A stretch of 26,796 bases of DNA from JBLHHI01 sp047614125 (lineage in GTDB: Bacteria > Bacteroidota > Bacteroidia > NS11-12g > UBA9320): positions 1-26,796 of the forward strand of contig JBLHHI010000038.1 of NCBI GenBank assembly GCA_047614125.1, read 5' to 3'. The notes under the pieces were generated by a model. The model worked only from the letters and a program-made list of their open reading frames with translations, did no database searches and was not told where the DNA came from. Both the position numbers and the translations under genes were made by a program. The stretch's first letter is position 1. Every line of letters begins with the position of its first letter. Positions 18,942 to 25,340 of this stretch are shown in pieces.

Positions 18942-19793
18942 CTAATCCTCTGTCTTACCCGGAATAGAAAGTAAAAATCGATTCATCATCTGATCTCCAT
19001 CTCTCATTTTTCCCTTCTTTTTATCCCCTTTTCCTTTTTTACCATCTTTCTTCCCTGAGCACGATTCGCAGCCATTAGCATGTCCTTTGTGACCATGGCC
19101 TCGTTTTGATTCAACGCCATGTTTTTCAGCAATTTGTTCCACATCGGCCATCCACGTCATTTTTAACGGTTTGAGCTTTGTTTTAATCTCATCCAATTTT
19201 TCTTTATGCGCAAGAGCAATGGGTTGAACATCTGAAGTTATGATGGCCTTAACTTGCGTTCGTTGTTCTTCTGTTAATCGTTGACCTTTCTCCTTCTTCT
19301 CCCCTCCTTTAATGGCTTTAATTTTGGTGCGTGCGTTGCTTAATGTTTGCAATTCTTCCGGGCTTAATTCCGACTTCATATCCAATCGATGTGCCTCTAA
19401 TACGGGTTTGATGTTGGATTCTTTGTACGCCTTAATTTCTTCTCGTGCCGCTTTATGATTCTCTTTCTCAACAGTTTTGGATGCAGCCAACTTTATTTTT
19501 TGTTCCTCCGTTAAAACTGATTCGAGTCGAGCCTTGTGCTCCATGCGAATTGTTTTCATTGCTTCACGGTCGGGTTTTTCATCCGCTTCACGCAGAGATT
19601 GATGCTTGGTTTTGAACTCGGTATTGATCTTTTCGATTTCCACTTTCTGATCGTCGGTTAAGCCAACAATCGAATCCAGTTTATGCATTCTTGCCTCTGT
19701 GCTGCGCTCATTTCCGTGGTGTTGAGGCTTTTGTGCAAAGGCGGCCACCGCTCCTAGAGCAAGTAGTGCCATCATTAATTTAATCTTCTTCAT
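18942..19793 (-). CDS. Secreted LTxxQ/Spy-CpxP-like helical protein with His/Cys-rich segment
   Basis: The 283-residue product begins with a signal peptide (MKKIKLMMALLALGAVAAFAQ; start ATG at 19793, preferred over a TTG at 19814 because a purine-rich AAAGAGAAC precedes it). The mature protein is charged and almost wholly helical, with repeated LTxxQ-type motifs (GLTDDQKVEIEKI, VLTEEQKIKL, ELSPEELQTL, RLTEEQRTQVKAI), as in Spy/CpxP/zinc-resistance-associated proteins, which bind unfolded proteins or metals in the periplasm. Near residue 235 is a His/Cys cluster (RGHGHKGHANGCESCSG) followed by a Lys/Gly-rich tail, suggesting metal binding. It is the last gene of the ECF operon, 42 nt after the previous gene. 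Family membership is fairly secure; metal binding is inferred. Confidence 0.8.
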   Translation of the reverse strand: MKKIKLMMALLALGAVAAFAQKPQHHGNERSTEARMHKLDSIVGLTDDQKVEIEKINTEFKTKHQSLREADEKPDREAMKTIRMEHKARLESVLTEEQKIKLAASKTVEKENHKAAREEIKAYKESNIKPVLEAHRLDMKSELSPEELQTLSNARTKIKAIKGGEKKEKGQRLTEEQRTQVKAIITSDVQPIALAHKEKLDEIKTKLKPLKMTWMADVEQIAEKHGVESKRGHGHKGHANGCESCSGKKDGKKGKGDKKKGKMRDGDQMMNRFLLSIPGKTED

Positions 19794-19835
19794 AACGTTC
19801 TCTTTTAATTTCAATTTCTTTACCTATTAGACCAC

Positions 19836-20231
19836 CTATTGCCGTCTTTTATTCCCTCGCTTTTCATTTTTGTTGGATTTTTTTCGAATCATCCGACTTT
19901 TCATCTCATCTAATTTTTGAAGCTGGTTGGCATCCAAAATCGTTTCAACGCTTCCAAAAAAAGCTTCCATTTCAGATCGAGCTTCTTTGCGATTCGATTC
20001 TTTTATCACGTTCATTTTCTGCATGTGATTTTGAAAAATGGAGTCGAACGGAACTTTTTGATCTTCGGTTAAGTCCAACTTGTCTGAAATGTTTGATCTC
20101 AAATTGGTAGGCATATCTCCTTTTGCAAATCGTTCAAACCGTTTCCTATGCAAATACGATCCACCAAAAAACCCAATGGCCATTCCGGCCAAGATGCTTA
20201 TAACGACGAGTAATATGATTTTCTTTTTCAT
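19836..20231 (-). CDS. Membrane-anchored Spy/CnrX-like periplasmic protein
   Basis: The 131-residue product has one N-terminal transmembrane helix (about 4-27, IILLVVISILAGMAIGFFGG) and a helical periplasmic part with LDLTEDQKVPFDSIFQNHM, an LTxxQ-type motif, and a very basic C terminus. Length and layout resemble CnrX/heavy-metal-resistance sensors that hold an anti-sigma factor until a ligand is bound. Its position, 9 nt after the small membrane protein gene and two genes after an ECF sigma factor, fits a sensor in a sigma/anti-sigma/sensor trio. The alternative is a second periplasmic chaperone. The ligand is unknown. Confidence 0.72.
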   Translation of the reverse strand: MKKKIILLVVISILAGMAIGFFGGSYLHRKRFERFAKGDMPTNLRSNISDKLDLTEDQKVPFDSIFQNHMQKMNVIKESNRKEARSEMEAFFGSVETILDANQLQKLDEMKSRMIRKKSNKNEKRGNKRRQ

Positions 20232-20240
20232 TGTGCGTTA

Positions 20241-20531
20241 TTAATTATTGAGGTATTCGTAGTAAATATTTGCGGTGGATTGTACCTCTATAGAAGAACT
20301 GTTTCCCAAGCCCAACATCGAATCATAGCTCAGTTCTCCATCCATGGCATATAGCTGCCATGCAAAAATGGTAACGATAACACATGCTGCCAAAGTGATG
20401 TATCGCTGCAAGCTTATAATCAGTTTATTGGGTTCATTCTTTTGCGCCAATACCTTGTTCATTACCGCATCTTCAAACGCCGCATCAAAACGATGTTTCT
20501 GATTTTCTAAATTGTTTTCCAGTTCATCCAT
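20241..20531 (-). CDS. Small membrane protein, candidate anti-sigma factor
   Basis: The 96-residue product has a charged cytoplasmic N terminus (about 1-43), one transmembrane helix (about 44-63, YITLAACVIVTIFAWQLYAM) and a short periplasmic tail. Its start overlaps the end of the sigma factor gene by 8 nt, a typical translational coupling of ECF sigma and anti-sigma genes. I see no zinc-finger HxxxCxxC motif, so it would be a non-ZAS anti-sigma like CnrY. The role rests mainly on position and topology. Confidence 0.7.
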   Translation of the reverse strand: MDELENNLENQKHRFDAAFEDAVMNKVLAQKNEPNKLIISLQRYITLAACVIVTIFAWQLYAMDGELSYDSMLGLGNSSSIEVQSTANIYYEYLNN

Positions 20532-21072
20532 GTCCCAATTTTTTTAAATAGTTCTTCATTTTTTGCAGTCCTCTGCTCACCCCCGACATAACCGTACCTT
20601 CGGCAACATCCAAGATTATGGCGGTTTCTTTTATCGAATATCCCTCCATCATTCTTAATACAACCATGCTGCGTTGTTTTGGCTCTAGATATTGCAGCGC
20701 CAGTTGAGTTAATTCTCTGTTTTCCAATTCTTTATAGGCATCACTTCCATTGGCAATAAAGTCCAATTCGGTTGTTTCCACCTGTTGTTTCCATTCCTTT
20801 TGCCGCTGTTTGCTGCGGTTTAAACACTGATTGATCGCAATTCGTGTAAGGTAAGTTTCCAACGTCGAGTTAAACTTAAAAGTTGGAAGTGCTTCAAAGA
20901 GCTTAATAAAAATGGTTTGTCCCATCTCCACCGCTTCTTCATGATCTTGTAACATGCCGTAACAAATGGTGGCAACCTTTTCGTTGTATTTCTGCACAAT
21001 CCACCGAAACTCTTCCGGCTTTCCCGAAACAATTCGTTGTATTCTTTCCTCTTCTGAAATGGATGATTCCAA
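20524..21072 (-). CDS. ECF-type RNA polymerase sigma factor
   Basis: The 182-residue product has the two-domain layout of extracytoplasmic-function sigma factors. The sigma-2 region is at about 10-90 (EEFRWIVQKYNEKVATICYG, DHEEAVEMGQTIFIKLFEAL, YLTRIAINQCLNRSKQ). The sigma-4 helix-turn-helix is at about 120-175 (YLEPKQRSMVVLRMMEGYSI, KETAIILDVAEGTVMSGVSR). The only plausible start is TTG at 21072: an in-frame stop lies three codons upstream and the first internal Met is well inside sigma-2. It heads a four-gene operon with a membrane anti-sigma candidate (8-nt overlap), a membrane-anchored Spy-like protein and a secreted Spy-like protein, pointing to envelope or metal stress control. An 18-bp palindrome lies just upstream. 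Confidence 0.93.
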   Translation of the reverse strand: MESSISEEERIQRIVSGKPEEFRWIVQKYNEKVATICYGMLQDHEEAVEMGQTIFIKLFEALPTFKFNSTLETYLTRIAINQCLNRSKQRQKEWKQQVETTELDFIANGSDAYKELENRELTQLALQYLEPKQRSMVVLRMMEGYSIKETAIILDVAEGTVMSGVSRGLQKMKNYLKKLGHG

Positions 21073-21093
21073 GTGCTTTTATAGTTAGACAAT

Positions 21094-21111
21094 AATAAAA
21101 CGCGTTTTATT
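21094..21111. promoter_or_regulatory. 18-bp perfect palindrome upstream of the ECF sigma gene
   Basis: The bases AATAAAACGCGTTTTATT form a perfect palindrome in the 50-nt gap between the exonuclease stop (21123) and the sigma start (21072). It could be an operator or a weak terminator of the upstream gene. The CGCG centre flanked by A4 and T4 favours a dimeric DNA-binding site, but this is not proven. Confidence 0.45.
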
Positions 21112-21122
21112 CCCAAATCGCG

Positions 21123-22505
21123 CTAAATACTTTGCACCTCAAATCGCACAATGTTCTTTTTGTGGATTTTTGGAAGTTGCGCACGTAAGATGTGTTGGAT
21201 ATCTGGATTGTGTTTTTGTTGGATGAGCACGTCGAGTAAATCATCAACATTGCTGAGCTGTGCTTCTTCGTGCACAAAACCATAGCCTTTGTATTGTCCG
21301 TTTTCGATGTAAATAAAAGCGCGCTCATCGCGCTTTCGGCCTTTTAGCCAAACCAAATACGTGGATCGATCGTAATCGAAGCTGGCAATGGCCTTTCGAA
21401 CGCGTTGGTTGTAGTTGGCCGCACTCTCTTCTCCGCAGCATACGCCCAAGCATTTTTTTAGCTGGAAGTCGAAACATCCCCCATCGGTGTTTTGCAAGCC
21501 CATCATTTTGGGGCAAAGCGAAAAGTCGTCCGACAGGTTTTTCAAGAAGCTGCGTGCTGCGATGATGGAGGAAAAGGCCGCAAGCGTTTTGCCCGTATAC
21601 TTCTTATTTTGAGCCACATCCAGCCGCAGGACATTTTTTTGATCTTCGTATTCGCAAATCACATAGCCGTTGCCCGAGTACTTCTGCGCTCGATTAAACT
21701 TCGGAAAGAAATGCTTGATCGCGGCTGCTTCCACCACCAAGGCTAAAAACTCGGTTCCGGTTAGTTCGAAAGATATGTCGAAGATTTCCTGCTTCATTTT
21801 CAGCTTCTTCACCGTGTTATCGGCGAAGTGTCCCATAATTCGAGTTCGGATTTCTTTTGCCTTTCCAACGTAAACCACCTTTCCTTCTTCGTTGTGCATG
21901 AAGTATACGCCGGTTAGTTCCGGCAGTTTCTGAAAAGTTTCGGTGGGTAAGTTGGGTGGAAGGCTTGCCTCTTTGCTTCGTACGTTAATGGCCGTGTTGA
22001 TCGCATCTTCACCGTCGTTTTGCAAAAGCATTTCCAACAAGATGGTGGTTGCTTTAGCATCTCCTGTGGCGCGGTGTCGATCGTATATGGGTATTTCCAA
22101 CGATTCGCACAATTTGCCCAAGCTGTATGATTTTAAGCCTGGAAAAACCTTTCGACTCATGCGCACGGTGCACAGCTTCTTTCTTCGGTAATCTGCCCCC
22201 AGCTCCTTAAACTCGCCACGAATCACATTATAATCAAAACCTACGCTGTGTGCAACGAAGACGCGATTTTCGGTAATGCTGTAAATGTCTTTGGCTATTT
22301 CGAAAAACCGAGGAGCGCTGGCAACCATGTCGTTATCGATGCCGGTAAGGTTGGTAATAAAGGGGGGAATGTTGCATTCTGGGTTTACCAGCGAACTGAA
22401 CTCTTCAACCACTTTTTTGAGCTCATCGTCGTACACGTATATGGCAATCTCGGTAATCTTATTTAAGACCCCGCTGGTTTCCACATCGATTACCGCGTAC
22501 TGCAT
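21123..22505 (-). CDS. DEDDh exonuclease fused to GIY-YIG (UvrC/Cho-like) nuclease
   Basis: The 460-residue product joins a DnaQ-like 3'-5' exonuclease (about 1-165) to a GIY-YIG endonuclease (about 195-275). Visible exonuclease residues are Asp7 and Glu9 (VIDVETSG), Asp91 (HSVGFDYN), His144 and Asp149 (HRATGDAKAT), the DEDDh set. The GIY-YIG part shows GVY near 199, VVYVG near 210, Arg near 220 and a catalytic Glu in LALVVEAAAIKHFFPKFN. A Cys-rich segment (FDFQLKKCLGVCCGEE) follows, as in Cho/UvrC-type proteins. Such fusions are annotated as PolC/epsilon-like exonucleases with a UvrC N-terminal domain and probably act in excision repair. The ATG at 22505 is chosen over a TTG at 22511. A TATTTTTG box abuts the start. 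Confidence 0.93.
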   Translation of the reverse strand: MQYAVIDVETSGVLNKITEIAIYVYDDELKKVVEEFSSLVNPECNIPPFITNLTGIDNDMVASAPRFFEIAKDIYSITENRVFVAHSVGFDYNVIRGEFKELGADYRRKKLCTVRMSRKVFPGLKSYSLGKLCESLEIPIYDRHRATGDAKATTILLEMLLQNDGEDAINTAINVRSKEASLPPNLPTETFQKLPELTGVYFMHNEEGKVVYVGKAKEIRTRIMGHFADNTVKKLKMKQEIFDISFELTGTEFLALVVEAAAIKHFFPKFNRAQKYSGNGYVICEYEDQKNVLRLDVAQNKKYTGKTLAAFSSIIAARSFLKNLSDDFSLCPKMMGLQNTDGGCFDFQLKKCLGVCCGEESAANYNQRVRKAIASFDYDRSTYLVWLKGRKRDERAFIYIENGQYKGYGFVHEEAQLSNVDDLLDVLIQQKHNPDIQHILRAQLPKIHKKNIVRFEVQSI

Positions 22506-22603
22506 GTGCAAAAATAGTAAACATTGGTTTCGGGTTGGAAGGTTTCTGGTTTATGGTTCTAGCAAATTAGAATTCATCATGTTCATCTTAAAACGACAAG
22601 TAT

Positions 22604-22626
22604 GAATTTCCCCGTGATTCAGCTCG
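22604..22626 (+). repeat. Palindromic repeat family P, copy 1 (truncated)
   Basis: The segment GAATTTCCCCGTGATTCAGC followed by TCGGGG is the first hairpin of family P (full copies at 22797, 25182 and 25341). Only the GC-rich hairpin is recognisable here, and the downstream second hairpin has been replaced by other sequence. It marks the left end of the repeat-rich stretch. Confidence 0.7.
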
Positions 22627-22680
22627 GGGGATTAGTTCGGTTAATAGTTAATGAAAAAACGCACATGCACAACACACACG

Positions 22681-22783
22681 GGCGTCTTTCAGCGCCACAT
22701 AAGCACAAATATCACATTCAGGAAAACGTTGCCGTGCCGCAGAATCTCATGAGATTTAGAATTAAGATGATTGATGATCATCT
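22681..22783. repeat. Cluster of unrelated small palindromes
   Basis: Three dyads lie close together: GGCG/CGCC at 22681-22696, the perfect 14-bp palindrome AATCTCATGAGATT at 22743-22756, and AGATGAT/ATCATCT at 22765-22783. None has a T tract. I cannot assign a function. They fill the space between P copies 1 and 2, and no credible coding sequence runs through them. Confidence 0.5.
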
Positions 22784-22796
22784 AAATACGACGGCC

Positions 22797-22903
22797 ATGA
22801 ATTTCCCCGTGCTTCAGCTCGGGGTACAAGGTGAATTCATAATTAAGTTTGTGGTTGGTGATAACACCAAACTTGTCTGGTGTGTAGCCACCATACCACG
22901 GCG
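22797..22903 (+). repeat. Palindromic repeat family P, copy 2 (long form)
   Basis: Layout: GC hairpin CCCCGTGCTTCAGCTCGGGG (22805-22824), about 30 nt of spacer with AGGTGAA, then the dyad TTGGTGATAACACCAA (22855-22870), then a 30-nt insert carrying a CACCA/TGGTG dyad and GTAGCCACCAT, ending in CCACGGCG. The same order recurs in copy 4. The insert is absent from copy 3. Confidence 0.8.
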
Positions 22904-22971
22904 CAAGAAATATAAAACAGTTCGAAAGTTTAAGGTATACGATTGGTTTGTGATTTCGTGCACAAATGCAT

Positions 22972-22991
22972 ACCCCGTCCCCCGGCGGGGT
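22972..22991. repeat. GC-rich hairpin between P and Q repeats
   Basis: ACCCCG and CGGGGT form a 6-bp stem around a C-rich loop. A second small dyad, GGATG/CATCC at 22996-23010, follows at once and leads into repeat Q. It is similar in style to the other island hairpins but I see no second copy in the window. Confidence 0.5.
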
Positions 22992-23009
22992 GGTTGGATG
23001 GCGCACATC

Positions 23010-23108
23010 CATATCAATAGCCCCGCACTTCGGTGCTGGGTAAATACGTATCAACCAAAAATTATTGTGCATATAAATTTGGTTGGTGATAATATCAACC
23101 AAGGCGGT
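23010..23108 (+). repeat. Palindromic repeat family Q, copy 1
   Basis: The repeat begins CATATCAATAG, then a hairpin CCCCGCACTTCGGTGCTGGG with a TTCG tetraloop (23021-23040). A segment CAACCAAA (23052-23059) follows that can pair with TTTGGTTG (23078-23085), which can instead pair with the downstream ATCAACCAA in the TTGGTTGGTGATAA dyad (23079-23102). The end GGCGG matches the end of family P. Copy 2 is at 25659. Confidence 0.78.
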
Positions 23109-23151
23109 GGAAGCGAAACCTCATCAGCATTTGATTGAATCGAAATTTTCA

Positions 23152-23236
23152 TTGAATTTGCGATGATTTCCGACCCCAACGGGGTCGCATCTTGCAGAAA
23201 TGTGATTTGTCACCAAAACCGACCCTGAAGGGGTCG
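23152..23236 (+). repeat. Palindromic repeat family R, copy 1
   Basis: An 85-nt unit starting TTGAATTTG carries two hairpins in fixed order: GACCCC-AAC-GGGGTC (23172-23186) followed by GCATCTTG, and GACCC-TGAAG-GGGTC (23221-23235). Copy 2 at 25508-25593 matches along nearly the full length, with the hairpins identical and the changes in the linkers. Confidence 0.85.
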
Positions 23237-23295
23237 TATATAATCTAATTCATGTCCAGCGCCATATTATTATTCCGAACATTTTGAGGTTGAAA

Positions 23296-23320
23296 TGACC
23301 CTGAAACAAGTTCAGGGTGA
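23296..23320. repeat. CCCTGAA-type intergenic hairpin, possible terminator
   Basis: TGACCCTGAA and TTCAGGGTGA pair over nine of ten positions around ACAAG. Hairpins of this CCCTGAA(C/A)..TTCAGGG type are common dispersed elements in bacterial intergenic DNA, including Bacteroidota. It sits 6 nt past the stop of the mini protein gene, so it may also stop that transcript although a long U tract is missing. A related element lies on the other side of the gene. Confidence 0.65.
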
Positions 23321-23326
23321 CCGTTC

Positions 23327-23737
23327 CTAATTAATTACCGTAAAGGTTCCATACATACAGCAGCTGGAATCTGAGTACTCTTTTGTGCTATCCCGCACCA
23401 CATAGAAATATGTACCTGAAACAATTAACGGTTTGTTTGAGCCGTGGCAAAACAATTTTTCAAGCGTGTCGGAAGATTTATACAAACAGTCACCCCAACG
23501 GTTGTAACAGGCTATTTCTGGGTTATTAAATTCTGCATAATTCCAATCATCTAGTGGGAAACAGGTATAAACGTTATACGGAATTGTAACGGCAATAAAT
23601 CCAGTGTCAGCTTGCTCAATAGTTTCATTTACATCCTTTTGAAGATCAACGCATTTGTTTTCATTAGCCTTCAAAAGGATTCCTTGTGAAATGAATGACA
23701 AGATCAATAATGATGGAATAAGAATCAACAACTTCAT
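23327..23737 (-). CDS. Standalone, Cys-rich protein resembling a T9SS type B sorting domain
   Basis: The 136-residue product has a signal peptide (MKLLILIPSLLILSFISQGI, cleaved near residue 24) followed almost only by a segment that aligns with the type B sorting domain. AVTIPYNVYTCFP stands where IPN.FTPNGDG normally is, IACYNRWGDCLYKSSD matches the Y.NRWGE.VY core, VSGTYFYVVRD matches PAGTYFY, and YGTFTVIN matches the end GTVTLI. The PNGDG..ND motif is altered (PLDDWNYAEF). Seven Cys (29, 59, 77, 84, 97, 126, 127) are unusual for this domain. It may be an orphan cargo tail, a decoy or plug for the translocon, or a remnant of a larger gene. It is flanked on both sides by CCTGAA-type hairpins and lies in the repeat island. 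Confidence 0.75.
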   Translation of the reverse strand: MKLLILIPSLLILSFISQGILLKANENKCVDLQKDVNETIEQADTGFIAVTIPYNVYTCFPLDDWNYAEFNNPEIACYNRWGDCLYKSSDTLEKLFCHGSNKPLIVSGTYFYVVRDSTKEYSDSSCCMYGTFTVIN

Positions 23738-23816
23738 ATTGCAAAGACGAACGGGTTGTAGTTTTGGTTGGCTCGGCCAAAATTCAAGAAAGGGCCTGAA
23801 GCACTTTAATTTTGCT

Positions 23817-23857
23817 GATCCTGAAATAAATCAGGACCCTAGAGAAAATTCAGGGTG
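23817..23857. repeat. CCTGAA-type hairpin pair upstream of the mini protein gene
   Basis: Two adjoining dyads are seen: TCCTGA/TCAGGA (23819-23836, loop AATAAA) and CCCTAGA/TTCAGGG up to 23855. They resemble the element at 23296-23320. Together the elements bracket the mini protein gene, and this pair abuts the operator-like array of the fic gene. Confidence 0.55.
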
Positions 23858-23861
23858 GAGG

Positions 23862-23970
23862 TTAAATAGGAATGCTGGCTATTTAATTTTACTCAACAAA
23901 AATTAAATAGTGATGCTACTTATTTAAGTTTTTTTATATTTTCTTAAATAGTGACTACCTTTGTTTAATT
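23862..23970 (+). promoter_or_regulatory. Three operator-like repeats at exact 41-nt spacing upstream of fic
   Basis: TTAAATAG occurs at 23862, 23903 and 23944, exactly 41 nt apart. In the first two units it is followed by ATGCT and an inverted arm TATTTAA (23880-23886 and 23921-23927, again 41 nt apart). The third unit, with TTTAAT as a weaker right arm, contains the promoter box TACCTTTG. The spacing is close to four helical turns, so bound dimers would sit on one face. The Fic protein itself has a C-terminal winged helix, so autoregulation is a reasonable inference. Confidence 0.7.
23956..23963 (+). promoter_or_regulatory. Candidate -7 box of the fic promoter
   Basis: TACCTTTG matches TAnnTTTG and lies 22 nt before the fic ATG at 23986, inside the third operator-like repeat. 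The expected -33 region is T-rich without a clear TTTG, so the promoter may be weak or factor-dependent. Confidence 0.5.
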
Positions 23971-23985
23971 TACCTTACTATTCAA

Positions 23986-25110
23986 ATGAAAGATTTTAAA
24001 GCAGGAAAACGGTTAAATCAGGGATTTTATATGAGCTTCCAACCCCATAATATAAACAGGAATTGGAGCATAGATAACATGGAGATCTTGAATCTTCTTG
24101 GCCAAGCTGATCGACAATTGGGTAGACTGGACATGTATTCAGAATACATTCCCAATATTAATCTCTTTATCAGCATGCACGTAATTAAAGAAGCTACACA
24201 GTCGAATAAGATAGAGGGAACTAAGACGAACATTAAGGATGCACTTCTGAATAAAGCTGACGTAGCTGAAGAAAAAAAGGAAGATTGGGAAGAAGTTCAG
24301 AACTACATAAAGGCATTGGCTTATGCCATTAACAATCTTGATAACTTGCCGTTTTCTTCCCGATTAATTAGAGACACACATGCCATTCTCTTGCAAGGTG
24401 TTCGAGGAACCAATAAGTTACCAGGACAGTTTAGAAGTAGTCAAAATTGGATTGGAGGTGCCAGTATTAATGATGCCACATTTATCCCGCCCGTTCATGA
24501 AGACTTGAATGAATTGATGAGCGATGTAGAAAACTTTGCGCATAATTCAGCACAGTATTTCCCCGAATTATTAAAAATAGCCTTGATTCATTATCAATTC
24601 GAAACCATTCATCCATTTTTAGATGGGAACGGACGAATGGGCCGATTGATGATAACGCTTTACCTGGTTGAAAAAGGAATTTTAAAGATGCCCATTTTGT
24701 ATCTATCCGACTTTTTTGAAAAGAATAGGAGCTTGTATTTCGATAACCTTATGGGGGTTAGAGAGAACGATGATCTTACCCAATGGTTTAAGTTTTTCTT
24801 GGTTGGAATTATCGAAACCTCGAAAAAAGGGATACTCACGTTTGATAACATTCTAAAACTCCAAAAAGAAGTTGAAGGCAAAATTCGAAGTCTTGGCAGC
24901 AGGTCGTTAAATGCTCAATTGATCCTTAACTATTTATTTCAGCATCCAATAATAGATGCTCAAAAAACAAAAGAAGTCACCAAGCTTTCATTGCCAAGCG
25001 TTTACAAGCTACTTGCTGTTTTGGAAGAACTCGAAATCCTTACCGAAATAACCGGTACAAAACGCGGAAAGATGTATGCTTTTAAGGAGTACATAGCTTT
25101 GTTTGAGTAA
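23986..25110 (+). CDS. Class II Fic-domain AMP-transferase-like protein with C-terminal winged helix
   Basis: Fic enzymes usually transfer AMP from ATP to Ser, Thr or Tyr hydroxyls of target proteins. The 374-residue product has a Fic-N type N terminus and the inhibitory motif SNKIEG (residues 73-78; Ser73 and Glu77 fit [S/T]xxxE[G/N]). It has the flap segment LPGQFRSSQNWIGG (about 145-158) and the full catalytic motif HPFLDGNGRMGR (209-220; His209, Asn215, Arg217, Arg220). A C-terminal winged-helix domain follows (about 310-374; KTKEVTKLSLPSVYKLLAVL). This is the layout of stand-alone, self-inhibited Fic proteins such as those known from Shewanella and Bacteroides. No antitoxin gene is adjacent, which fits intramolecular inhibition. 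It is isolated between repeat clusters and has its own promoter with a 41-nt periodic array. The target is unknown. Confidence 0.95.
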   Translation: MKDFKAGKRLNQGFYMSFQPHNINRNWSIDNMEILNLLGQADRQLGRLDMYSEYIPNINLFISMHVIKEATQSNKIEGTKTNIKDALLNKADVAEEKKEDWEEVQNYIKALAYAINNLDNLPFSSRLIRDTHAILLQGVRGTNKLPGQFRSSQNWIGGASINDATFIPPVHEDLNELMSDVENFAHNSAQYFPELLKIALIHYQFETIHPFLDGNGRMGRLMITLYLVEKGILKMPILYLSDFFEKNRSLYFDNLMGVRENDDLTQWFKFFLVGIIETSKKGILTFDNILKLQKEVEGKIRSLGSRSLNAQLILNYLFQHPIIDAQKTKEVTKLSLPSVYKLLAVLEELEILTEITGTKRGKMYAFKEYIALFE

Positions 25111-25181
25111 GATGTCTTTCGGAATGGAAAATTGATAATGGAGGATGTACAATGCAAAATCAAAAATTTGCTCACCATGAC

Positions 25182-25340
25182 TTTGAATTTCCCCGTGCTT
25201 CAGCTCGGGGCTAAGGTGAAATTAATGTTGGTGGTTGGTGATAACACTAACCACGGCGGTAGCGGATGAACAATGGAGAATGAACAATTGAAGATTAGCT
25301 CACCGAAGCCTTTGACATTGACATTGTTATTGAATTTGAG
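25182..25340 (+). repeat. Palindromic repeat family P, copy 3 (short form)
   Basis: This 159-nt unit starts TTTGAATTTCCCCG and is in direct tandem with copy 4. It has the hairpin CCCCGTGCTTCAGCTCGGGG (25191-25210), CTAAGGTGAAAT, and a 10-bp stem GTGGTTGGTG-ATAA-CACTAACCAC (25231-25254) with one G/T pair. A tail GATGAACAATGGAGAATGAA leads on to AAGATTAGCT. It lacks the 30-nt insert of copies 2 and 4. The stretch 25111-25181 contains a weaker match to the tail of a further unit. Confidence 0.82.

Noticed and set aside
21094..21111. The 18-bp palindrome as a strong Rho-independent terminator of the exonuclease gene
   Set aside because: The stem is mostly A/T with only a CGCG centre, which would be the loop, and no T tract follows on the minus strand. 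A binding site is at least as likely, so it was listed as regulatory with low confidence.
22602..23138. A 178-codon plus-strand open frame through the repeat island
   Set aside because: It reads across P and Q repeats, repeats the same repeat-derived peptide (MNFPV.QLG) twice, has no recognisable domain, and shares space with clear palindromes. It is best seen as a by-product of GC-rich repeats lacking stops.
23986..25110. Fic gene as part of a two-gene toxin-antitoxin pair
   Set aside because: The inhibitory motif SNKIEG is inside the same protein, as in class II Fic proteins, and no small antitoxin-like gene lies next to it.
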